DNA of 64,000 bases from Micromonospora sp. H61 (GTDB lineage: Bacteria > Actinomycetota > Actinomycetes > Mycobacteriales > Micromonosporaceae), in the NCBI RefSeq assembly GCF_018070325.1, contig NZ_JAGPXY010000013.1:1-64000 (forward strand), in the 5' to 3' direction. The position numbers and the translations under genes are program-made. Shown piece after piece: positions 58,172 through 64,000 of this stretch (within the stretch, counting starts at the first letter, position 1; each line of letters starts with the position of its first letter). The notes beneath the pieces are model-generated. The model searched no databases. It saw only the letters and a list, made by a program, of their open reading frames with translations, and had not been told where the DNA came from.

Positions 58172-59001
58172 GCCTTGACCGCACCTTCCATGATTCCGCC
58201 GATGATCTGTCGGCCGAACAACACGAAGACCAGTAGCAGGGGCAGCGTCGCGATGGCCGTTCCGGTGAACACCTGCGACATGTCCTGGTAATACCCGTCC
58301 GACAGTGCTCGTAGGGACAGTTGCACTGTCGGATTCGCCGGATCGTTCAATACAGCGTACGGCCAGAGGAAGTCGTTCCAGGTGGTCATGAAGGTGAGTA
58401 GACCGAGGACGGCGGCGGCGGGACGCAGGGCGGGCAGCACGACGTGCCACCAGATCCGGGCGGTGCCACAGCCGTCCATCCGGGCGGCCTCGATCAGTTC
58501 GTCGCTGATGGCCTGGCCGGCGTACTGCCGCATCATGAACACCCCGAACCCGGTGACCAGCACCGGGACGATGACCGCGGGCAGCCGGTCGTTCCAGTGC
58601 AGCTTGGTCATGAGCAGGTAGAGCGGAATCACGCCGAGCTGTGTCGGCACCATCATGGTCGCGATGATGACGAGCAGCAGGGCGTTGCGGCCACGGAACC
58701 TGAGCTTGGCGAAGGCGAACCCGGCCAGGCTGGAGAAGAACACCACGGAGACGGTCACAGTGGTCGCGACGACAGCCGAGTTGATCAGGCCGGTCAGGAA
58801 GTACGCGTCGGTGTTGTCGAACAGGCGGGCGATGTTGGCGCCCAGGTTGCCGCCGGGGGTGACCGGGGGTGGCAGTTGGCCCATCGCGTCGTTGCTGCGG
58901 CTGGCGACGACGAACATCCACCAGATCGGGAAGACCGACAGGCCGGCGGCGACGACCAGGGCGAGGTAGGTGAGCGGGCTGGCCCGCCAGAGCCGGCTCA
59001 T
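58168..59001 (-). CDS. Sugar ABC transporter permease, MalG/CebG type
   Basis: A 277-residue permease with six membrane segments, starting YLALVVAAGLSVFPIWWMFV. The EAA loop DELIEAARMDGCGTARIWWH contacts the shared ATPase, which is not encoded here; actinobacteria commonly use one MsiK for several importers. ATG 59001 overlaps the upstream permease stop, and its own stop overlaps the beta-glucosidase GTG. Together with MalF-type permease and the binding protein it imports an oligosaccharide, probably a beta-glucoside. Confidence 0.92.
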   Translation of the reverse strand: MSRLWRASPLTYLALVVAAGLSVFPIWWMFVVASRSNDAMGQLPPPVTPGGNLGANIARLFDNTDAYFLTGLINSAVVATTVTVSVVFFSSLAGFAFAKLRFRGRNALLLVIIATMMVPTQLGVIPLYLLMTKLHWNDRLPAVIVPVLVTGFGVFMMRQYAGQAISDELIEAARMDGCGTARIWWHVVLPALRPAAAVLGLLTFMTTWNDFLWPYAVLNDPANPTVQLSLRALSDGYYQDMSQVFTGTAIATLPLLLVFVLFGRQIIGGIMEGAVKA

Positions 59002-59996
59002 CGGGTGGTTCCCTTCCGGGCGTTGGGGCGCGCTCCGCCGCCGAGTCGGCGCAGGAGCAGCACGTTGACCGCCGCGACGATCGCGATGAGCGCGAAGAGC
59101 AGCCAGGCCACGGCCGAGCCGTACCCGAAGTTGTAGTGCGGGGCGAAGGCGTTCTCGAACATGTACATGGTCAGGGTCTGCGACTCGCGCAGCGGCCCAC
59201 CGCGGATCGGGTTGGTGCCGGAGTGGAACATCCGGGGCTCGGTGAAGAGTTGCAGTCCGCCGATGGTGGCGATGATGGCGCAGAAGATGATCGTCGGTTT
59301 GAGCAGCGGCACGGTGACCGACCAGAACTGTCGGGCCCGGCTGGCGCCGTCGATCGCCGCCGCCTCGTACAGGTCGCGGGGGATGGCCTGCATCGCGGCC
59401 AGCAGGATCAGCGCGTTGTAGCCGGTCCACCGCCAGTCGACCATGGCGGAGATGGCCACCCAGGAGGCCAGCCGGTTGGACTTCCACTCGATCGCGTCCA
59501 GCCCGACCAGGTCGAGCAGCCAATTGATCATGCCGAACTCACGGCCGAAGAGCACCCCGAACACGATCGCCACCGCGGCGGTGGACGTGACGTTGGGGAC
59601 GAGCACCGCCATTCGCCAACCGGTGCGCCCCCGCAGGCCCCGGTTGAGCAGGTTGGCCAACCAGAGCGCCGCCAGCAACTGCGGAACGGTCGAGATGACG
59701 AAGATTCCCAGCGTGTTGACCAGCGCGTGCCAGAAGTCCACGTCGGCCAGCAGCCGGGTGTAGTTCTCCGCCCCGACGAAGGGGTGGTCGGCTCCGAGCA
59801 GGTCCCAGTCGTGCAGCGAGACCCAGAAGGTGTACGCCAGCGGGTACGCCCCGAAGATGCCGAAGATCAGGAAGAACGGGGCGATGTAGAGGTACGGGGA
59901 GAAGCGCGTGTCGAATCGACTGAGTCGACCCGAGGATTGGCGGCTGTTACCGGTTGCCGGTGTGGCCGGCGGGCGGGCGTCGAGCTGGACGGTCAT
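58998..59996 (-). CDS. Sugar ABC transporter permease, MalF/CebF type
   Basis: A 332-residue permease with an N-terminal cytoplasmic tail (about 35 residues) and six to seven membrane segments, including LYIAPFFLIFGIFGAYPLAY. The EAA-loop equivalent is IPRDLYEAAAIDGASRARQF. It pairs with the MalG-type permease through a four-base gene overlap. It is separated from the binding-protein gene by 69 bases that hold a GC-rich hairpin, a usual layout that lets the binding protein be made in excess. Confidence 0.92.
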   Translation of the reverse strand: MTVQLDARPPATPATGNSRQSSGRLSRFDTRFSPYLYIAPFFLIFGIFGAYPLAYTFWVSLHDWDLLGADHPFVGAENYTRLLADVDFWHALVNTLGIFVISTVPQLLAALWLANLLNRGLRGRTGWRMAVLVPNVTSTAAVAIVFGVLFGREFGMINWLLDLVGLDAIEWKSNRLASWVAISAMVDWRWTGYNALILLAAMQAIPRDLYEAAAIDGASRARQFWSVTVPLLKPTIIFCAIIATIGGLQLFTEPRMFHSGTNPIRGGPLRESQTLTMYMFENAFAPHYNFGYGSAVAWLLFALIAIVAAVNVLLLRRLGGGARPNARKGTTR

Positions 59997-60016
59997 GCCC
60001 GAGAACTCCTTTCCGT

Positions 60017-60055
60017 CGTGCGGGCGGGACCTCTGCTCCGAGGCCCGCCCGCACG
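60017..60055 (-). terminator. Attenuating hairpin between binding-protein and permease genes
   Basis: Perfect 12-base arms CGTGCGGGCGGG (60017-60028) and its complement (60044-60055) with a 15-base loop, in the 69-base gap after the binding-protein gene. It may stabilise or partly terminate the transcript so that the binding protein outnumbers the permeases. Confidence 0.6.
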
Positions 60056-60065
60056 CTCGCTCGGG

Positions 60066-61370
60066 CTACTTGGCGGCGGCCTTCTTCGCGTTGGCCACCG
60101 CGTCGGTCCAGCCCTGCGCGGGGCTGCGCTGACCCAGCTCCACGGTCCGTACGGCGTTCTCCACCTCGGTCCGTACGGCCTGGTTCTTCGGGCCCATGTA
60201 GACCGGCTTCAGGCTCTTCGCGCCGGTGCCGAAGATGGTGCCGACCGGTGCCCCCGAGAAGTACGCGTTGGTGGCGCCGGTGATCGCCGGGTCGTCGAGC
60301 GCCTGCGGCGAGGAGGGCAGCGGGCCCTTGGCCTTGAACGCCCCGATCTGCCCCTTGGCGCTGGTGAGGAACTTGGCCAGCTTGATCGCCTCGGCCTGGT
60401 GCTTGCTCTGCTTGGGCACGGCGAGGTGCGATCCGCCCCAGTTGCCGCCGTTGCCGGGCACCTGGGCGATGTCCCACTTGCCCTGGGCGCCAGTGCCGGC
60501 GTTGGCTTCGATGACGCCGGTCATCCAGGCGGGGCAGGCGATGGTGGCGAACTTCGACTGCTTGAAGGCGGAGACCCACTCTTCCGACCAGGAGCCGTAC
60601 TTTCCGGAGAGGCCGGAGTCGATGATGTCCATTGTGACGTCGTAGGCCTGTCGCACGGCCGGGTTGCTGTCGACCACCAGCTTCTCGCTGGTGTCGTAGT
60701 AGCTGTAGCCGCTGCTGTTGCCGGCGGTCTGCAGCAGGATCGTGTTGAACGTGTTGGTGGCCGCGTCGAGGAAGGACGCTCCGGTCTTGGCCGCGACGAA
60801 CTTCTCACCGGTGGCGATGTAGTCCGACCAGGTGGGCCAGAGCTTGGAGACCTCGTCGCGCTCGGTGGGCAGGCCGGCCTTCTGGAAGAGGTCCTTGCGG
60901 TAGCACATGGCGATGCCACCCACGTCGGTGCCGAGGCCGATGAGCTGCTTGCCGTCGGCGGTCAGGCCGGCGTTCCACTTCCACTCCAGGAAGTTGCCCT
61001 TGAGGTCGGCGGCGCCGTGGTCCAGCAGGTTGACGAAGTTCGCCGGATTGGCCTTGTACTCGACAAGCAGACCCTCCTCGATGGCCACCACGTCGCCGGC
61101 GCCCCGGCCGGCGGCGAGCCACTGGGTGAGCTTCGGCGAGTACTCGTCGAGGTTGGTGCCGGTGCCGCGCTCGACGATCTTCACGCCGGGGTTGGCGCTC
61201 ATGTACTCCTGGTAGAGCTGCTCGTAGCCGAACTGGCCGAAGACATCGACGGTCAGGGTGACCGGTCCGTCGCCCGGCTCGTCGCCGCCGCCGCAGCCAG
61301 CGGTGACGAGCAGGGCGGTGGCGGCGGCGAGGGCCACCGCGGCGAGGCGGCGGCGCGGGAAGACAGCCAT
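60066..61370 (-). CDS. Sugar-binding lipoprotein of ABC transporter
   Basis: A 434-residue extracellular solute-binding protein (SBP_bac_1, CUT1 class). The signal peptide ends in the lipobox TAGC at about residue 26 (LLVTAGCGGG). The mature fold shows VTLTVDVFGQFGYEQLYQEY at the start, and the late GGSHLAVPKQSKHQAEAIKL is typical. The substrate is likely an oligosaccharide; with a GH1 enzyme and a LacI regulator, cello-oligosaccharide or another beta-glucoside is the best guess. ATG 61370. It is the first gene after the two operators. Confidence 0.92.
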   Translation of the reverse strand: MAVFPRRRLAAVALAAATALLVTAGCGGGDEPGDGPVTLTVDVFGQFGYEQLYQEYMSANPGVKIVERGTGTNLDEYSPKLTQWLAAGRGAGDVVAIEEGLLVEYKANPANFVNLLDHGAADLKGNFLEWKWNAGLTADGKQLIGLGTDVGGIAMCYRKDLFQKAGLPTERDEVSKLWPTWSDYIATGEKFVAAKTGASFLDAATNTFNTILLQTAGNSSGYSYYDTSEKLVVDSNPAVRQAYDVTMDIIDSGLSGKYGSWSEEWVSAFKQSKFATIACPAWMTGVIEANAGTGAQGKWDIAQVPGNGGNWGGSHLAVPKQSKHQAEAIKLAKFLTSAKGQIGAFKAKGPLPSSPQALDDPAITGATNAYFSGAPVGTIFGTGAKSLKPVYMGPKNQAVRTEVENAVRTVELGQRSPAQGWTDAVANAKKAAAK

Positions 61371-61417
61371 GGGTTATCGACCTCTCTCAAGGCGGGCGGG
61401 TGATGGCAGATGGCTAA

Positions 61418-61476
61418 GAGAGCGCTCTCACGACAGGGTGGTGGGTCGCCAACCGACTGTCAAGAGAGCGCTCTCT
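61418..61476 (-). promoter_or_regulatory. Operator pair and promoter of the sugar operon
   Basis: GAGAGCGCTCTC occurs at 61418-61429 and again, extended to AGAGAGCGCTCTCT, at 61463-61476. The centres are 46 bases apart. TTGACA on the minus strand (61463-61458) abuts the second site and makes a good -35; the first site would lie near the transcription start. The motif shares its GAGCGCTC core with the CebR site of Streptomyces. Confidence 0.75.
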
Positions 61477-61551
61477 CAGCGTTGTGGTCCCGTGATGAAC
61501 GCTCCCGCCGGCACGGCGTCCAGCAGGCGAGGGAACCCCCGACATCGGCGA

Positions 61552-61584
61552 AGGGCGCCACCCCCGGATGGGGGGTGACGCCCT
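61552..61584 (-). terminator. Hairpin terminator after the mycothiol-dependent enzyme gene
   Basis: AGGGCGCCACCCCC (61552-61565) pairs with GGGGGTGACGCCCT (61571-61584), one mismatch, five-base loop. It lies just after the stop of the minus-strand gene at 61602 and separates it from the sugar-operon control region. Confidence 0.65.
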
Positions 61585-61601
61585 CGTTCGTGATGGGTCG
61601 G

Positions 61602-62360
61602 TCAGCCGGTGCGCAGACCGTCCAACAGGGTGCGGTCACCGGCGACGTCCAGCGTCTCGAAGCTCACCCGACCCCAGAGCGCCAGCAGCAGGTCGCTCGC
61701 GGTGCCGCTGACCTGGGCGCGGGCGTGGTGATCGTCGTGGTCGAAGATGGTCGCGGTGTCGAGCAGCGCCACCCCCTCGCCGCGCAACCGCAGATACCAC
61801 TCCTGGGCCGCATCGGTCGCGCAGAGCTGCACCACCCCGTGCCAGTCACCGGGCACCTGCCGCCGGCCCGCCGGCAGCCAGGTGTCCAGCACCTCACTCA
61901 CCCCGTCGGCCGCGAGCTTCGCCTCGACCGGATCACCAGCCCCGATGGCGAGCTGGGCGTCCCAGCGGTGCACAGCCGTCTCGTGCGCGATCCGACGCGG
62001 CCAGAAACCGGCCTTCTTCGGCTGCGGGGCCCAGTTCCACGCCGGTGCCTCGGGGTCGAGCCCGTCGAAGAGGGTCATCACCCGGTCGTAACCCTGCTGC
62101 CACAGCTGGAGCGCGTTCACGCCCGGGTCGGCCTCGATCTTCTCCCGCCGAGGCGGCTGGCTGGTCTGGCCGGAACCGGCGAACGACGACACCCAGTGGT
62201 AGATGCCGGCCATGTGCAGTGTGACGTCGTTGACCGTCCAGCCCGGACAGGACAGCACCGGTGTCTCCGGCGGCGCCTCGGCCACCGCTGCCGCGAAAGC
62301 CGGACCCTCCGTCCGGAGCGCCCCGATCCAGAAATCCTTGCTGCCCTGCAGTCTGCTCAT
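61602..62360 (-). CDS. Maleylpyruvate isomerase-family mycothiol-dependent enzyme
   Basis: A 252-residue protein of the MDMPI family. The N-terminal DinB-like four-helix bundle has LSCPGWTVNDVTLHMAGIYHW and the metal histidines in HETAVHRWDAQLAIG. The C-terminal MDMPI_C domain has LRLRGEGVALLDT and SGTASDLLLALWGRVS. Characterised members isomerise maleylpyruvate with mycothiol; many paralogues have other, unknown thiol reactions. ATG 62360 was chosen; ATG 62366 is two codons earlier. It is divergent from murB (69 bases). Confidence 0.86.
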   Translation of the reverse strand: MSRLQGSKDFWIGALRTEGPAFAAAVAEAPPETPVLSCPGWTVNDVTLHMAGIYHWVSSFAGSGQTSQPPRREKIEADPGVNALQLWQQGYDRVMTLFDGLDPEAPAWNWAPQPKKAGFWPRRIAHETAVHRWDAQLAIGAGDPVEAKLAADGVSEVLDTWLPAGRRQVPGDWHGVVQLCATDAAQEWYLRLRGEGVALLDTATIFDHDDHHARAQVSGTASDLLLALWGRVSFETLDVAGDRTLLDGLRTG

Positions 62361-62429
62361 CGCCATCCTCCCGGGGGTGCCGGGCGACCAGTGGGTGCCA
62401 CGGCTACTTGTCAGCCTAAGGTGAAGGGC

Positions 62430-63512
62430 GTGCCAGACGCCTCCGCCCAGCCGACAACCGACGCCGATCGTGCCATCCCCGGTCCACTCGCCGGCTACAC
62501 CACCCTCGGAACGGGTGGGCCGGCCGAGCGGATCGTGGCCGCCGGCAGTGCCGACGAGCTCGTCCAGGCGGTACGCGCCGCGGCGGAGCCGGTCCTGATC
62601 CTGGCCGGGGGCAGCAACGTGGTGATCGGCGACGCCGGTTTCCCCGGCACCGTCGTGCTGGTGCGCTCCCGTGGCATGCGGGTCATCGCCGAGGACGCCA
62701 CCTCGGTCACCGTACGGGTCGACGCCGGCGAGCCGTGGGACGACCTGGTCGCCTCCACCATCGCCAACGGCTGGGCCGGGCTGGAATGCCTCTCCGGCAT
62801 CCCCGGCTCGACCGGCGCCACCCCCATCCAGAACGTCGGCGCGTACGGCCAGGAAGTCGCCGAGACGATCACCGGCGTCGAGGTGTACGACAGGGTCGAG
62901 GGCACCCGTCAGGTCATCCCCGCCGCAGACTGCGGCTTCGCCTACCGGGGCAGCATCTTCAAGTACGTGGACCGCTGGGTGGTGCTCTCGGTCGACTTCC
63001 GACTCACCAGGTCCTCGCTGTCAGGGCCGGTGCGCTACGCGGAGCTGGCCCGAGCCCTCGGTGTCGAGGTGGGCGACCAGGTGCCGCTGGCCGACGCCCG
63101 AGCGGTGGTGCTGCGACTGCGGGCGGGCAAGGGGATGGTGCTCGACGCCAACGACCCGGACACTCGCTCGGTCGGCTCCTTCTTCACCAACCCGGTGCTC
63201 GACCGCGCGACGTACGAACAGCTCCTGGAACGCTCCGCCGAGCTGGGTGACCCGCCCGCCTGGCCCGGGGCGGACGGCCTGGTCAAGGTGAGCGCCGCCT
63301 GGCTGATCGACAAGGCCGGCTTCGCCAAGGGTCACCCCGGCGAGGGTGGGGTGGCCATCTCCAGCAAACACACCCTGGCCCTGACCAACCGCAGCGGCAC
63401 CGCCCACACCGCTGACCTGCTCGCGTTGGCCGCCACCATCCGCGATCAGGTCCACGCCCGCTTCGGCGTAACCCTGCACCCCGAACCAGTCCTCATCAAC
63501 TGCACCCTCTAA
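62430..63512 (+). CDS. murB: UDP-N-acetylenolpyruvoylglucosamine reductase
   Basis: The 360-residue flavoenzyme that reduces UDP-GlcNAc-enolpyruvate to UDP-MurNAc, an early committed step of peptidoglycan synthesis. The FAD domain motifs are YTTLGTGGPAE, LAGGSNVVIGD and GIPGSTGATPIQNVGAYGQE. The active-site serine is in SVGSFFTNPV and the conserved Glu-containing end is LHPEPVLI. FAYRGSIFK is the type I-like substrate loop. GTG 62430 is preferred; GTG 62421 is three codons upstream. The gene is followed by the third palindromic element. Confidence 0.94.
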   Translation: MPDASAQPTTDADRAIPGPLAGYTTLGTGGPAERIVAAGSADELVQAVRAAAEPVLILAGGSNVVIGDAGFPGTVVLVRSRGMRVIAEDATSVTVRVDAGEPWDDLVASTIANGWAGLECLSGIPGSTGATPIQNVGAYGQEVAETITGVEVYDRVEGTRQVIPAADCGFAYRGSIFKYVDRWVVLSVDFRLTRSSLSGPVRYAELARALGVEVGDQVPLADARAVVLRLRAGKGMVLDANDPDTRSVGSFFTNPVLDRATYEQLLERSAELGDPPAWPGADGLVKVSAAWLIDKAGFAKGHPGEGGVAISSKHTLALTNRSGTAHTADLLALAATIRDQVHARFGVTLHPEPVLINCTL

Positions 63513-63581
63513 CCCGGTCGGGCTCCCGCCCCCCGCCCCGCCCCGCCCTCGCGCCCCGCGCCCATCCCGCCCGCGCCCCGC

Positions 63582-63649
63582 GATCTTGCAGTTTCTGCGG
63601 TGACATAAGGGCCACAAAAGGGCAAATAGCCAACCGAAAGTGCAAGATC
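63582..63649. repeat. 68-base palindromic interspersed element, copy 3
   Basis: The left arm starts GATCTTGCAGTTTCTG (63582-63597) and the right ends GAAAGTGCAAGATC (63636-63649). The centre has CATAAGGGCC. It shares arms, length and position between convergent genes with the copies at 21319 and 54575. Confidence 0.82.
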
Positions 63650-63681
63650 GGCGTGCGGCGTGCGGCGTGCGGGGTGCCGGG

Positions 63682-64000
63682 TTAGGGGAGGGGCCAGGGG
63701 AGGGTTAGTTCGCCCTGGCGCCAGCGGGTGGCGTTGTCGAGGATGGGCCAGCCTGTTTCGCGGAGGCGGGTCACCGCGTGCAGCCAGCGTTGGCGGGGGC
63801 CGAAGGTGGCGTACGGGGCGGCGGCCTGCCAGGCGTCGTCCAGGGCGCGGATCAGCGCGTGCACCGGCTCACCGGGAACGTTGCGATGGATCAGCGCCTT
63901 GGGTAGCCGCTCGGCCAGCTCGGCAGGGCTGCCCAGCGTGGTGAGCTTCGCGGCCAGGGTCAGCGTCCGGGGGCCGTCGGCGTCGATCAGCAGCCAACTG
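63682..64000 (-). CDS. Unknown protein, C-terminal part only
   Basis: A minus-strand frame open to the window edge, 105 codons seen. The visible C-terminus reads from SWLLIDADGPRTLTLAAKL through GPRQRWLHAVTRLRETG to LPWPLP. It is soluble, rich in Leu, Ala and Arg, with no membrane segment or motif I recognise. The start lies beyond the window. It is convergent with murB, separated by the palindromic element. Confidence 0.6.
   Translation of the reverse strand, partial: SWLLIDADGPRTLTLAAKLTTLGSPAELAERLPKALIHRNVPGEPVHALIRALDDAWQAAAPYATFGPRQRWLHAVTRLRETGWPILDNATRWRQGELTLPWPLP

Noticed and set aside
55716..58184. Minus-strand frame of about 820 codons
   Set aside because: It overlaps the LacI and GH1 genes out of frame; those have complete motifs, this does not.
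59136..61403. Plus-strand frame of about 755 codons with long Val/Gly/Asp-rich sequence
   Set aside because: It lies opposite the sugar transporter genes, is a codon-bias artefact and has no start signals.
1..64000. tRNA, rRNA, CRISPR, insertion sequences, prophage or replication origin
   Set aside because: I looked for tRNA ends, repeat-spacer arrays, transposase and integrase motifs and DnaA-box clusters and saw none that hold up by eye; a tRNAscan or Infernal run could still reveal a missed RNA.

Overview
The window is very G+C-rich actinobacterial chromosome with tightly packed genes and many GTG starts. Mycothiol genes (MshD and a mycothiol-dependent isomerase-family enzyme), a GlnR-type orphan regulator, a PrsW-like protease, an HbhA-like gene and the gene order pit-pst-mshD-glnR-sulfurtransferase point to a spore-forming actinomycete. 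Micromonosporaceae (Micromonospora or a close relative) is my inference. I see no rRNA, tRNA, CRISPR array, prophage or insertion sequence: this is mostly core chromosome with one small patch of different composition.

Layout. 1-10.4 kb: a partial membrane protein, glpD, a lipoprotein, an FAD-linked oxidase, DUF4031 and HD-domain proteins, an FUSC-type exporter, a class V aminotransferase and a PrsW-family protease. 10.4-16.6 kb: a 55-residue membrane protein, a GroES-like protein, an AI-2E-family permease, DinG helicase, a DUF402 protein and an ECF41-like sigma factor. 16.6-25.9 kb is a phosphate block: PPK2, DUF47 plus Pit transporter, and pstSCAB. PHO-box-like 11-base direct repeats precede both uptake systems, so both may answer to a PhoP-type regulator. 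An oxidoreductase and a NUDIX hydrolase sit between them. 25.9-32.4 kb: mshD, a polysaccharide deacetylase, glnR, a membrane protein, an LmeA-like protein, then a short Cys-containing leader peptide with alternative hairpins ahead of a sulfurtransferase-SseC operon, which looks like a cysteine-responsive attenuator.

32.4-33.7 kb is a patch of lower G+C with an unknown overlapping gene pair (61 and 249 residues). 33.7-43.2 kb: a winged-helix regulator without a full receiver domain, a secreted or anchored protein, an SCP2/debranching enzyme operon, a DsrE protein, a 37-residue membrane ORF coupled to a nitrobindin-like protein, a class IV aminotransferase, a Fur-family regulator (Nur-like) coupled to ygfZ, a BKACE enzyme and an asparaginase. 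43.2-49.3 kb: two alpha/beta hydrolases, an XRE regulator-hbhA-DUF2516 block matching mycobacterial order, an AlaX-type editing protein, an SDR with a perfect operator-like palindrome, and a WYL regulator. 49.3-53.0 kb: an ABC-2 exporter with its own histidine kinase and response regulator in one operon. 53.1-55.6 kb: EI24, macro-domain and GNAT proteins.

55.7-61.5 kb is a sugar-uptake operon (binding protein, two permeases, GH1 beta-glucosidase, LacI regulator) controlled by two GAGAGCGCTCTC palindromes, similar in layout to Streptomyces ceb. 61.6-64 kb: a mycothiol-dependent enzyme, murB and a partial unknown gene. A family of 67-68-base palindromic elements occurs three times, each between convergent genes (21.3, 54.6 and 63.6 kb).
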